From Treponema sp. (lineage in GTDB: Bacteria > Spirochaetota > Spirochaetia > Treponematales > Treponemataceae), in contig JAAVAP010000018.1 of the NCBI GenBank assembly GCA_014804005.1, forward strand, positions 42,419-106,418: 64,000 nt of DNA. Direction: 5' to 3'. The translations under genes were made by a program, and so were the position numbers. Each line of letters starts with the position of its first letter. The first letter of the stretch is position 1. The notes beneath the pieces are model-generated. The model searched no databases and had not been told where the DNA came from. It saw only the letters and a list, made by a program, of their open reading frames with translations. This document shows positions 49,248-57,722 of the stretch, in pieces.

Positions 49248-51029
49248 ATGTGCGGATTTGTCGGTGCGTTTGATTTGGAAAGCGGTTCTGTTCCTTTGGC
49301 GGATGGGCTTCGCGAGGAGCTTCGTTCGAGGGTCTTGGAGATGTCGAGGAGGATTAGGCATAGAGGGCCGGATTGGAGTGGCGTTTACACCGGGAACAAC
49401 GCGATTTTGAGCCATGAACGCTTGGCAATTGTTGACCCGCTTTCAGGAAAGCAGCCGCTTGTGAGCGACGACGGGACGATCATTTTAGCAGTGAACGGCG
49501 AAATCTATAATCAGAAGGAAATCCGCGCTAGGTTTTCGGGCAAGTACAGTTTCAAAACCCAAAGCGATTGTGAAGTCATTATTCCTCTTTACAAGGAGGC
49601 GATTGAGGGGCTGGGCGAAGGCGGCGCGCAAGGTTGGGAAAGGCGGATTTCGGATTTCATCGAGAGCCTGAGCGGAATATTTGCGTTCGCGCTTTATGAT
49701 TCCAAGCGTGATTTGTATTTGGTTTCGCGTGACGAAATCGGCGTAATCCCGCTTTATCAGGGTTGGGATTCAGACGGACGTTATTATGTTGCTTCCGAGC
49801 TCAAGGCGTTGGAGGGCAATTGCGTTTCGGTGGAAGAATTCCCGAACGGCTCGTTTTATTTGGGTGGAAAGGGCGCGCAGGGATTCCGCGCTCCGAATGC
49901 AGGGGGGAAGCCGATTCGCTGGTATTCGCGCTCTTGGGAAAGGTTCGAGAATGTGAAGGACAACAAGAGCAGTGTGGATGGGCTTCGTGCCGCTCTTGAG
50001 ACTTCGGTAAAGAAGCAGCTTATGAGCGACGTGCCTTATGGTGTCCTTTTGAGCGGGGGTTTGGATTCTTCGATCATCGCGGCTATAACGAAGAAGTTCG
50101 CTGCTAGGCGAGTAGAAAGCGGCGACACTCAGGCCGCGTGGTGGCCGACTCTCCATAGTTTTGCGATTGGGTTGGAAGGCTCGCCTGATTTGGTTGCGGC
50201 GAAAAGGGCTGCCGACTTCTTGGGCACGGTTCACCATGAGGTGCACTTCACGGTGCAGGAGGCCTTGGATGCTCTGCCAGACGTGATTTACCACTTGGAG
50301 ACTTATGACATCACTACGGTGAGGGCTTCTACGCCTATGTATTTGCTTGCCCGCGTTATAAAGTCGATGGGAATAAAAATGGTTTTGAGCGGCGAGGGGA
50401 GCGACGAGCTTTTCGGCGGATATTTGTATTTCCACAAAGCGCCGAACGCGCAGGAATTCCACGAAGAGCTTGTGCGCAAAATGAGCAAGCTTCATCTATA
50501 CGATTGCCTGCGCGCTAACAAGTCGCTGATGGCTTGGGGCGTGGAGGGGCGCGTTCCTTTTTTGGACAAGGAATTCATCGATGTCGCGATGAATATAAAT
50601 CCGTCCGACAAAATGTGTCCGAAGAATCCTGATGGAAGCGAGCGGATTGAGAAGTGGATTTTGCGAAAGGCGTTCGAGGATTATCTTCCGCCGGAAATCG
50701 CGTGGCGGCAAAAGGAACAGTTTTCCGATGGCGTTGGCTACAATTGGATTGACACGCTCAAAAAGTTTACCGAGGAAAAAATCAGCGACGCGCAATTTGC
50801 CGCGCGTGAAAAACGCTTCCCGGTGAACACGCCCGCCACGAAGGAAGAATATTTTTACCGCCAGATTTTCGCGGAATTCTTTCCGTCGGAAGCGGCCGCG
50901 AAAACTGTTCCGCACGAGGCGAGCGTGGCCTGCTCCACGGCGAAGGCTTTGGAATGGGACGCGGCATGGAAATTGCAAAACGAGCCGAGCGGACGCGCAA
51001 TTGCGGGAGTGCACGAAAAGGCTTATTGA
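49248..51029 (+). CDS. asnB: Asparagine synthetase (glutamine-hydrolysing)
   Basis: AsnB makes asparagine from aspartate, ATP and glutamine. The nucleophile is Cys2 (MCGFVGAF), followed by the class II glutaminase domain (HRGPDWSG, LAIVDPLSGKQPL) and the synthetase domain with the pyrophosphate loop LLSGGLDSS and GVEGRVPFLD. It is somewhat longer (593 residues) than E. coli AsnB (554), mainly by a C-terminal stretch. TAGGAG precedes ATG 49248. Its leader carries the terminator described above. It contains more AGG codons than the neighbouring genes. Confidence 0.95.
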   Translation: MCGFVGAFDLESGSVPLADGLREELRSRVLEMSRRIRHRGPDWSGVYTGNNAILSHERLAIVDPLSGKQPLVSDDGTIILAVNGEIYNQKEIRARFSGKYSFKTQSDCEVIIPLYKEAIEGLGEGGAQGWERRISDFIESLSGIFAFALYDSKRDLYLVSRDEIGVIPLYQGWDSDGRYYVASELKALEGNCVSVEEFPNGSFYLGGKGAQGFRAPNAGGKPIRWYSRSWERFENVKDNKSSVDGLRAALETSVKKQLMSDVPYGVLLSGGLDSSIIAAITKKFAARRVESGDTQAAWWPTLHSFAIGLEGSPDLVAAKRAADFLGTVHHEVHFTVQEALDALPDVIYHLETYDITTVRASTPMYLLARVIKSMGIKMVLSGEGSDELFGGYLYFHKAPNAQEFHEELVRKMSKLHLYDCLRANKSLMAWGVEGRVPFLDKEFIDVAMNINPSDKMCPKNPDGSERIEKWILRKAFEDYLPPEIAWRQKEQFSDGVGYNWIDTLKKFTEEKISDAQFAAREKRFPVNTPATKEEYFYRQIFAEFFPSEAAAKTVPHEASVACSTAKALEWDAAWKLQNEPSGRAIAGVHEKAY

Positions 51030-51035
51030 GGCGCG

Positions 51036-51100
51036 GGTGCGGCAAGATGGGGATGCCGATGGCGCAAGCAAATCTTTTATTTGCGGAGCAGCGACCAGTC
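51036..51100. repeat. Shortened relative of the dispersed repeat, with hairpin
   Basis: GGGATGCCGATGGCGCAAG differs at two of 19 positions from the start of copy B, and GCGGAGCAGCGACC matches the later block of copy A; the middle is deleted. A GCAAAT / ATTTGC hairpin (51068-51084) lies within it. It separates the converging asnB and ychF genes and may act as a terminator. Confidence 0.5.
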
Positions 51101-51112
51101 CGCAGATAAAAC

Positions 51113-52243
51113 TTAAACATTGAATTTGAAAAACAAGACATCGCCGTCTTGAACGACGTAGCCTTTGCCTTCTTGGCGATATTTGCCCGCTTCCTTGATT
51201 TTCGCTTCCGTTCCGAATTGGCGCAAATCCTCAATCGTGTATGCTTCGGCTTTGATGAAGCCTTTTTCGAAATCCGTGTGAATTACGCCGGCCGCTTTTG
51301 GTGCGGTGTCGCTGGCACGAATTGTCCAGGCGCGACATTCGTCTTGTCCGCCGGTGAAAAAAGTTCGCAGCCCCATCAAATGATAAGTTTTTTTCGCCAG
51401 TACGCTCAAGCCTGATTCTTTCAGTCCGACCGAATCCATAAATTCTTTTCGCTCCGAATCATTGCCGAGTTCCGAAAGTTCGGATTCGAATTTTCCGCAA
51501 ATCACGACGACATCGGAATTTTCGCTCGCCGCAATTTTTTTCACAGATTCGACATAATTGTTCGTGCCAGCTTCAATCGAATCTTCATCGATATTGCAAA
51601 CGTAAAGCGTGGGTTTGAGCGTGAGCAAATGCATATCGTAGAGCGCTGCTTTTTCGTCGTCGGTCAAATCTGCGGTGCGAGCCGGAACGCCGTCTTGCAA
51701 AAGCGGACGGATTTTTTCCACGCCGCTTTTCCATGGAGCGAGCTGCTTTTCCGCGTCCTTTCCCAAAGCGCGCACGGTTTTTACATTTTTTTCTTCGCGT
51801 TTGGAAATCGTTTCCAAATCCGCGAGCGCGAGTTCCATATTGATAGTAAGAATGTCGCTTTCAGGATCTACGGCAGCCTCAACTTTCGCATCTTCGCGGA
51901 CGTGCATGATGTCGGGATTGTCGAAGCAGCGAACGACATGTGCGATGACGCTCGTTTCTCGAATGTTCGCCAAAAATTGATTTCCCAAACCTTCGCCTTT
52001 CGACGCGCCTTTTATGAGACCCGCGATGTCAACGAATTTGACGGTGGCGAAAGTTTTCTTTTTGGGCGAAAAAACGCTCGCCAAAAAATCCAGCCGTTCG
52101 TCCGGCAAATCCACAATTCCAACATTCGGATCAATCGTGCAAAACGGAAAATTTTCCGCCGCAGCCGGTGCCGCCGTAAGTGCCGAAAAAATTGTGGACT
52201 TTCCGACATTCGGCAAGCCCACAATGCCACATTCCAAAGACAT
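51113..52243 (-). CDS. ychF: Ribosome-binding ATPase YchF
   Basis: YchF is an Obg-related P-loop protein that prefers ATP and binds ribosomes. The 376-residue protein has GLPNVGKST (9-17), the switch region DIAGLIKGASKGEGLGNQFL, NIDE in place of NKxD (as known for YchF) and a C-terminal TGS domain (VIHTDFEKGFIKAEAYTIEDL). GGAAGGA precedes ATG 52243. It is convergent with asnB. Confidence 0.96.
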   Translation of the reverse strand: MSLECGIVGLPNVGKSTIFSALTAAPAAAENFPFCTIDPNVGIVDLPDERLDFLASVFSPKKKTFATVKFVDIAGLIKGASKGEGLGNQFLANIRETSVIAHVVRCFDNPDIMHVREDAKVEAAVDPESDILTINMELALADLETISKREEKNVKTVRALGKDAEKQLAPWKSGVEKIRPLLQDGVPARTADLTDDEKAALYDMHLLTLKPTLYVCNIDEDSIEAGTNNYVESVKKIAASENSDVVVICGKFESELSELGNDSERKEFMDSVGLKESGLSVLAKKTYHLMGLRTFFTGGQDECRAWTIRASDTAPKAAGVIHTDFEKGFIKAEAYTIEDLRQFGTEAKIKEAGKYRQEGKGYVVQDGDVLFFKFNV

Positions 52244-52397
52244 AATTCCTTCCTTTTCCGAAAATATCGAAAGCGCATCGCAAAGTTTTGAAAAAGCCTT
52301 CTAAATTTTGCAAAATAATTTTACTGGAAATGCAGGAAAAATGCAAGTCGCAATTTCCGCGCGGATTTTAAAGCACCAAAATAATTCATGTCAAATT

Positions 52398-52943
52398 TCA
52401 CTTTGTGGATTTCGCTTCGTTCGTGTATTTCTGAACAAACTCAGTCTTTGCCGCAGTATAGCCGTCTCTGTCATGCTCGAATTTTTTCCATAACGTCAAT
52501 TTCAATTTTTCGTATTCGCGGACAATGTCGGGATGTTCGACAAGATAATCGCGAAAATACAATTCGTCATTATCGCCAATGAATCTCAAATGCAGATGAA
52601 ACACTTTTTCGGCAAAGCCTTTTTCCGTGTAACCCTTGTTAAAAGAAAGCCTCGCCGCAGTTTGGCTCATGCAAATGTAGCCGTTTTCCGCGAGCAGATT
52701 TTTGAAAGCCACCAAATCGCATTCCTTTGGAACTTCGACAAGAATGTCAATAATCGGCTTTGCCCATATCGAATTTATCGCCGTACTTCCTATGTGATTT
52801 ATGACAGCATTGGAAATGATTTTTTCCAATGCTGTTTTTTCTTCGGCATACCAACTTTTCCAGCAGTCCTGATGTTCTGTTAAAAAAATAGGGAACAGCC
52901 GCCAAAGTTCTTCTAAACTCATTTCAGATAATTTTTTCGCCAT
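52398..52943 (-). CDS. GrpB-family protein (nucleotidyltransferase-like)
   Basis: The 181 residues match the GrpB/UPF0157 family: INHIGSTAINSIWAKPIIDILVEV holds the GS...D.D-type nucleotidyltransferase core, and the C-terminal region (LYFRDYLVEHPDIVREYEKLK) is typical. The biological role of the family is not clear. The region is more AT-rich than its neighbours. There is no strong Shine-Dalgarno sequence. It follows the APH-like gene on the same strand, 62 bp apart. Confidence 0.88.
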   Translation of the reverse strand: MAKKLSEMSLEELWRLFPIFLTEHQDCWKSWYAEEKTALEKIISNAVINHIGSTAINSIWAKPIIDILVEVPKECDLVAFKNLLAENGYICMSQTAARLSFNKGYTEKGFAEKVFHLHLRFIGDNDELYFRDYLVEHPDIVREYEKLKLTLWKKFEHDRDGYTAAKTEFVQKYTNEAKSTK

Positions 52944-53005
52944 TCATTCAAACCTTATATTTAATTTGCAAAAGCAACTACTTAATAAATACTAATGTGC
53001 TCCGT

Positions 53006-53920
53006 TTATTCTGCTTCAACGATTTGTTCGCGCCATTTTTTCCATAGCATTTCATATATCCGATCAAGCCTTTTTATAATTTCGTCACTCACTGAAATTT
53101 TTTTATCGCCAAATTGAGTGCCGCGCTCACCCATAAAATCCACGCAATAAAGCAAAGAATAAAAACAAAAAGCTTTCATTTCGGAAGCGTCGCAACCTCT
53201 TTCTTTCAAAAGATAATCCACATAATCCGTTTTACAATTCATATTCAGAAGCGCGACATACGTCAATGCTATAAATGTGAGATCGTCTCCGATTCCAATC
53301 CAGTCAATGTCAATGACCCCTGAAATCCTGCCGTTATGAATAAGCAGATTTTTTGTGCTTATATCGTCAAGATACGCGACAGGCTTTATGGCGGAAAAAT
53401 ATTCTTTCAAAAAAATTTTTTGTTTTTTTAGCCGTTCGACTTTTTGACTGTCAAAATACCCGTTCCGCAAAATCAGTTTGTCCGCTCGTTCAAGCATATC
53501 GTCAACAAAATTTTCCCACGACCATGCTTCATCGATATTCTCCAAAGGCATACGCAAAACTTTTCTTTGTATATTTATGACATTCTTTGCAATTTCCCTT
53601 TTCTCCACTTCCGTTAAATCGCGGTACACAAGGCCGATATCTTTTCCCTCAATATAATTCAAAATAATATAACTGCATTTTTGATATTGTCCGCAAAATA
53701 AAACCTTTGGAACAGGAATATCAAGCGCGGACAATTTTTTCAGCAAGCAAATCGTATTTTTATATGCGTCGTTATCCTCGCTGCATCTGATGATATATTT
53801 AATATCATCGCACTTTATGATATAGACGTAATTTCCTATCCCCATTACACAGCGTTCAATTTTCTGCGGCATTTTTTTGAAACGGGAAAAAAATATTTCT
53901 GAAATTATTTTACTGTTCAT
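53006..53920 (-). CDS. Aminoglycoside-phosphotransferase-fold (APH) kinase, divergent
   Basis: The 304-residue protein (start MNSKIISEIFF, preceded by GGAA) has the APH/choline-kinase fold. The catalytic loop reads YLDDISTKNLL, in which the usual His of HxD is Leu but Asp and Asn remain, and VIDIDW gives the metal-binding DxD. It probably phosphorylates a small molecule; antibiotic resistance cannot be inferred. The open frame extends upstream to 54037 without support. It is strongly AT-rich with many ATA and AAA codons, suggesting recent acquisition together with the GrpB gene. Confidence 0.8.
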   Translation of the reverse strand: MNSKIISEIFFSRFKKMPQKIERCVMGIGNYVYIIKCDDIKYIIRCSEDNDAYKNTICLLKKLSALDIPVPKVLFCGQYQKCSYIILNYIEGKDIGLVYRDLTEVEKREIAKNVINIQRKVLRMPLENIDEAWSWENFVDDMLERADKLILRNGYFDSQKVERLKKQKIFLKEYFSAIKPVAYLDDISTKNLLIHNGRISGVIDIDWIGIGDDLTFIALTYVALLNMNCKTDYVDYLLKERGCDASEMKAFCFYSLLYCVDFMGERGTQFGDKKISVSDEIIKRLDRIYEMLWKKWREQIVEAE

Positions 53921-54161
53921 ATATTTTTCCACGCGGATTTTTATACTTGTTCGCAGAAATTTTTCGCTTTCATTTTTATGCAAAAAAATAATTTGAAATT
54001 TATCCCAACACAACCAATGCAAAACTAATTGAAGCAAACAAGTTGCACAAACAATGAAAGCATATACTTATGTAAAAATTCTTTTTTTGGTATGCCACAA
54101 ATGCAACTTGGAGTAAATATCAATATACGAAATATGTTATTAAAGTTTTCGCAACAATCTT
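53921..54161. other. AT-rich gap between APH-like gene and hisB
   Basis: This 241-bp interval is very AT-rich. No gene is supported. A minus-strand -10-like TATAAA lies about 15 bp before the APH start; no clear terminator for hisB was found. Confidence 0.4.
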
Positions 54162-54794
54162 TTAAACGATGATTCCCTTCGTGCTTGGAACTTGCCCTCC
54201 TCGGCGCGGATCAATTTCCACCGCGCTGCGAATCGCGCGCGCAGCCGCCTTGAACAAGCCTTCGATTTTGTGATGATCGCTTCTTCCGCGCAATGTGTCC
54301 AAATGCAAATTGCATTTTGCGTTCTGCACGAATCCATTCCAAAAATCTTCAAAGCAGTCGGTTTGGAAAGAATATTCCTTGCCGTTTTCGTCGGAACTGA
54401 CGAGCGGAATTCCAGTGAGTTTCGCTTCGCAAACCAAATAAGGTCGCCCGCCAAAATCCACCGCCGCCCGCAAAAGGCTTTCGTCCATCGGGTACAAAAA
54501 CGAGCCGCTTCTGAAAATGCCTGCGCAGTCGCCCAAGGCTTTTGCAAAACACATTCCCAGCACAATTCCCGTGTCTTCGATCGTATGATGCTGGTCAACA
54601 TTGAGGTCGCCTTGAATCGAGCCGCTCAAATCGAAAAGGCCGTGCTTGCAAAACGAGCGCAACATGTGGTCGAAAAATCCAATTGGATTTCGCACATCGC
54701 AAATTCCGCTTCCGTCCAAATTCAGCGTCAAAGAAATTTGCGTTTCGCCAGTTTTCCGTTCGACAGTTGCGATTCGATTTTTTTTACTTTCCAT
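54162..54794 (-). CDS. hisB: Imidazoleglycerol-phosphate dehydratase
   Basis: HisB removes water from imidazoleglycerol phosphate in histidine synthesis. This is the monofunctional form, 210 residues, with metal-binding motifs GFFDHML, DQHHTIEDTG and SDHHKIEGLFK. ERKTGETQISLTLNLDGSG near the N-terminus is typical. GAGG precedes ATG 54794. It follows hisG with a 59-bp gap; the other his genes are not in the window. Confidence 0.95.
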   Translation of the reverse strand: MESKKNRIATVERKTGETQISLTLNLDGSGICDVRNPIGFFDHMLRSFCKHGLFDLSGSIQGDLNVDQHHTIEDTGIVLGMCFAKALGDCAGIFRSGSFLYPMDESLLRAAVDFGGRPYLVCEAKLTGIPLVSSDENGKEYSFQTDCFEDFWNGFVQNAKCNLHLDTLRGRSDHHKIEGLFKAAARAIRSAVEIDPRRGGQVPSTKGIIV

Positions 54795-54820
54795 TTTTTT
54801 CCTCGTCGTTTACAAAATCA

Positions 54821-54850
54821 ACATATCTCGACGCAAGCATCGAGGTATGT
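54821..54850 (-). promoter_or_regulatory. Hairpin between hisG and hisB
   Basis: ACATATCTCGA (54821-54831) pairs with TCGAGGTATGT (54840-54850), with one mismatch and an 8-nt loop. On the his strand no U run follows, so it may stabilise or process the mRNA rather than terminate it. Confidence 0.5.
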
Positions 54851-54853
54851 TTT

Positions 54854-55747
54854 TCATTTAATAACTTTGCGAAGTTCGTATTCAACGATGTCCGTAGCTC
54901 CTAGCGATTTGAGCGTGGGCAAAAGTTGCGGCACTTCGCTTTTTTGAACGGCGATTTTCACCGCGTAGCCGCGTCCGCCGAAAAGCGGGCTGATTGTCGG
55001 GCTTTTCATCGAAGGCAAACCTTTTACCAATTTTTCAAAATTCTTATCCAAGACATTCATCTCGAGCATCACAAGCCCGCGAGCGTTGAGCACGGCTTCA
55101 AAAAGCATTTTGATTTCGAGAATTTTTTTCTTTTTCGCAGGATCTTTCATCGCCGACTTTGAAGCGTACATTCGCGTGGAAGATTCCATAAGCGTGTCAA
55201 CGATTTTCAAATTGTTCGCGCGAAGCGAAGAGCCAGTGCTCGTATTGTCCACGAGGATTTGCGCGAGCGACGCGTCGTTGTCCCGAACGAAACCTTCGCT
55301 CGTGCCCCAAGTGCGAAAAACAGTTCCGTTGATTTTTTTCTCACGAATCCATTTTTTGGAAATATTCTGATATTCCGTGGCAATCGTAATCGGCGCGGAA
55401 TTTTTTCCGCTTGAAGAAGAAATCAATTTTGAAAAATCCACAGTGTCGGGAACGGCCGCCACAATCCGCACGCCGTCGAATCCCAAATCCATAATTTCTG
55501 TAACTTTTCCCTGAACGCCGTTTTCGTAAACCCAATCTTTTCCGCTGAATCCCAAATCCGCTTTGCCGCTTGCCAAAAGCGCGCCGACAATCTGCGGCTT
55601 CACAACCTGAAACGCCAAATCCGACTGATTCGTAACGGGAAAATAAGTGCGCTCCGGCAAATGAATCGAAATGCCGACATCGTTCAAAAGTTCGTAGACT
55701 GATTCGTAAATCCTGCCCTTGGCAAGAAGAATGTTCAATTTTTCCAT
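54854..55747 (-). CDS. hisG: ATP phosphoribosyltransferase (long form)
   Basis: HisG commits PRPP and ATP to histidine synthesis. The 297 residues include ILLAKGRIYESVYELL, SGKADLGFSGKDWVYE and the phosphate loop DNTSTGSSLRANNLK, with a C-terminal regulatory domain (LPSMKSPTISPLFGGRGYAVK) that binds histidine in long-form enzymes, so feedback inhibition is expected. No hisZ is required. ATG 55747 is preceded at 6 nt by TATAAT and lacks a Shine-Dalgarno sequence (leaderless). An upstream in-frame TTG at 55762 is inside the promoter. Confidence 0.94.
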   Translation of the reverse strand: MEKLNILLAKGRIYESVYELLNDVGISIHLPERTYFPVTNQSDLAFQVVKPQIVGALLASGKADLGFSGKDWVYENGVQGKVTEIMDLGFDGVRIVAAVPDTVDFSKLISSSSGKNSAPITIATEYQNISKKWIREKKINGTVFRTWGTSEGFVRDNDASLAQILVDNTSTGSSLRANNLKIVDTLMESSTRMYASKSAMKDPAKKKKILEIKMLFEAVLNARGLVMLEMNVLDKNFEKLVKGLPSMKSPTISPLFGGRGYAVKIAVQKSEVPQLLPTLKSLGATDIVEYELRKVIK

Positions 55748-55753
55748 ACAAAC

Positions 55754-55782
55754 ATTATACAAAAAAAATCGCGCACACGCAA
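55754..55782 (-). promoter_or_regulatory. Promoter of hisG (leaderless)
   Basis: Minus strand TTGCGT (55782-55777), 17-bp spacer, TATAAT (55759-55754), 6 nt, ATG. It is arranged back to back with the promoter at 55799. Confidence 0.7.
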
Positions 55783-55798
55783 GTGCGAAAAAATTCTA

Positions 55799-55828
55799 TT
55801 GACAATCAATAATTTTCTGATTTATAAT
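55799..55828 (+). promoter_or_regulatory. Promoter of exported acidic protein gene
   Basis: TTGACA (55799-55804), 18-bp spacer, TATAAT (55823-55828). Both hexamers are perfect. The -35 box is 17 bp from that of hisG, so the two divergent promoters may influence each other. Confidence 0.8.
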
Positions 55829-55873
55829 GGAATATCAAATTTGGTGAAAACCGTTTTTAATTTTGGAGGAACT

Positions 55874-56794
55874 ATGAAAATAGTAAAGCAATTTATCATG
55901 GGTCTTATGGTGATGACTTTGGTTTCTTTTGCGTTCGCGCAGCAAAAGGAAAATCTTGACGATTATCTCGACGAAATCAATTCGCTCATTCAGGAAGAAG
56001 TTTCGCTAGATGCGGCATATCGCAAGGAATCCGACGAAGCGATTGCCACGCTTCAGGCCGAGGCTCAAGAAAAGATTAACGAAGTTTCCGCGCAAGAAGC
56101 TTTCCCGTGGGAAAATTCTTACGAATACAGCCAGAGAATCCACTCACAGATTTTGGCGATTCAAGAGCAGCTCAAATCCGACATGGAAGAAAAGAACAAG
56201 GAATTGGCAAGCGCGTACAAATCCGACAAAAATGAAATCGCCCAGAAAAAGGCCGCGCTTTGGAACGAAGTCGAGCAGAAAAAATTTCATTGCACGGACG
56301 ACAAAGTTGAAGTTCTTTGCGGCGCGTTCGACACGCATCAAAAATATTGGCCGATTGTCGTAAGGACAAAAGACAGCCAATTGGCTTACAGTTCCGGCGA
56401 ACTCAAGCTTGAGCCGAACATGGACGAAATCGAAACTGAATTCTACAAAGTTCAGGATCTCATCGACAACGACCAAATCGCCGCCGAAATCAACGTGCGC
56501 GTTCAGCAGAAAAATCCTTCGGCGAACACTTACGAAATCTGCCTCGTGGATATCGTGCTTTACGATTCGGACAACGAAGTTCTCTACACTTTCCCGGGCT
56601 ATTCGCAAGTAATTCAAACCGTGGATTACATCAAAGATGCCTACGATCCTACTGCCGAGCCTGCGGAAATTTCACGCGATTCAGACTCCGAAGAAAATAG
56701 TTCGGAAGCCGAGCCGCTTGAAGAAGGTGAATCTACTGAAAACGACGAGTCGTCTGAAGACGCAGAGCCGCTTGAAGTTTCGGAAGAAGAGTAA
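55874..56794 (+). CDS. Exported coiled-coil protein with acidic tail
   Basis: The protein (306 residues) starts with a signal peptide MKIVKQFIMGLMVMTLVSFA ending FAFAQ, without a lipobox cysteine. Residues ~25-140 are charged and helical, probably a coiled coil. A compact middle domain follows (KKFHCTDDKVEVLCGAFDTH...YSSGELKLEP). The last ~60 residues are almost only Glu, Ser, Asp and Pro. I do not recognise a family; a periplasmic structural role is plausible. ATG 55874 has GGAGG upstream; the longer frame from 55799 begins in the promoter. Confidence 0.85.
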   Translation: MKIVKQFIMGLMVMTLVSFAFAQQKENLDDYLDEINSLIQEEVSLDAAYRKESDEAIATLQAEAQEKINEVSAQEAFPWENSYEYSQRIHSQILAIQEQLKSDMEEKNKELASAYKSDKNEIAQKKAALWNEVEQKKFHCTDDKVEVLCGAFDTHQKYWPIVVRTKDSQLAYSSGELKLEPNMDEIETEFYKVQDLIDNDQIAAEINVRVQQKNPSANTYEICLVDIVLYDSDNEVLYTFPGYSQVIQTVDYIKDAYDPTAEPAEISRDSDSEENSSEAEPLEEGESTENDESSEDAEPLEVSEEE

Positions 56795-56814
56795 AGCGAA
56801 AATTTTTATTTATT

Positions 56815-56851
56815 AAAAAAATCCGCGCGGAAATTTTGCGCGGATTTTTTT
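56815..56851 (+). terminator. Intrinsic terminator between exported-protein gene and proB
   Basis: ATCCGCGC (56821-56828) pairs with GCGCGGAT (56838-56845), flanked by A7 and U7 runs. The symmetric runs allow action in both directions. proB starts 33 bp later. Confidence 0.9.
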
Positions 56852-56883
56852 AATCCAAATTTTCGAATTTTCAAAAAGAAAAA

Positions 56884-57684
56884 ATGAGCGAACAAATTCA
56901 ACGCCTTATAAAAGATTCTCGAAAAATCGTAATAAAAATCGGAAGCAACACTCTTGCAAAAAGCGACGGAACGCAGAACACGGATTTTATGAAATCGTTC
57001 GCGCGGCAATGCAAAACTTTGATGAAGCAAGGAAAGCAAATCGTCGTGGTTTCGTCGGGCGCGCAAGTGAGCGGCGTGAGCATGCTCAAAGAATGGGCTA
57101 GAAAAAAAGACATGCATTATCGTCAGGCTTTGTGCGCCATCGGGCAAGTGGAATTGATGTCGCAATGGCGCAAGGCGTTTGCCGAAAACGATTTGCACAT
57201 CGGGCAGCTGCTTTTTACAAAGGAAGATTTTGAAAACAATTTGCGCTCGCTCAACATTCGCAACACGCTTTTCACTTTGATTGACGAAGGCGTAGTTCCA
57301 ATCATCAATGAAAACGATTCGGTTTCTTTCGAGGAAAATTCTATCGGCGACAATGACAACTTGAGCGCGCTCACGGCCATTTTGTGGAGTGCGGATTTGC
57401 TCATTTTGTTCAGCGACATCGACGGAATTTTTTCGGCAAATCCAAAAACCGAAAGCGACGCACAATTTATCGAAACAGTTTCCAACGTAGAAAAATTTTT
57501 GCCTTCGATAAAAATAGGCGGAACTTCATCTTTCGGAACGGGCGGAGTCGCGTCCAAAATCGCCGCCGCGCAAAAATGCTCGCCATACGGCATTTCGGTA
57601 ATCGTCGCGAACGGCGCAAAAGAAAACATCCTCGACAACCTTTCGAACGGCACGGAACGAGGAACTGTTTTTTTGGCAGAATAA
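56884..57684 (+). CDS. proB: Glutamate 5-kinase
   Basis: ProB phosphorylates glutamate for proline synthesis. The 266 residues contain the amino-acid-kinase elements IKIGSNTLA, VVSSGAQVSG, INENDSVS and SFGTGGVASKIAAA. The C-terminal PUA domain of the E. coli enzyme is absent, as in many short ProB proteins. The ATG at 56884 has no clear Shine-Dalgarno sequence and lies soon after a terminator, with no good promoter between. No proA is adjacent. Confidence 0.93.
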   Translation: MSEQIQRLIKDSRKIVIKIGSNTLAKSDGTQNTDFMKSFARQCKTLMKQGKQIVVVSSGAQVSGVSMLKEWARKKDMHYRQALCAIGQVELMSQWRKAFAENDLHIGQLLFTKEDFENNLRSLNIRNTLFTLIDEGVVPIINENDSVSFEENSIGDNDNLSALTAILWSADLLILFSDIDGIFSANPKTESDAQFIETVSNVEKFLPSIKIGGTSSFGTGGVASKIAAAQKCSPYGISVIVANGAKENILDNLSNGTERGTVFLAE

Positions 57685-57722
57685 ATTTTCGCGTGGCGAA
57701 TAACTCGCAGCCCAAAAAATCG

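Noticed and set aside
53006..53920. Antibiotic resistance gene call
   Set aside because: The APH fold covers many kinases; the catalytic loop is atypical and nothing points to an aminoglycoside substrate.
53921..54037. Longer start of the APH-like protein
   Set aside because: The added 39 residues are hydrophobic and AT-driven; the family starts near MNSKII, which has a GGAA site.
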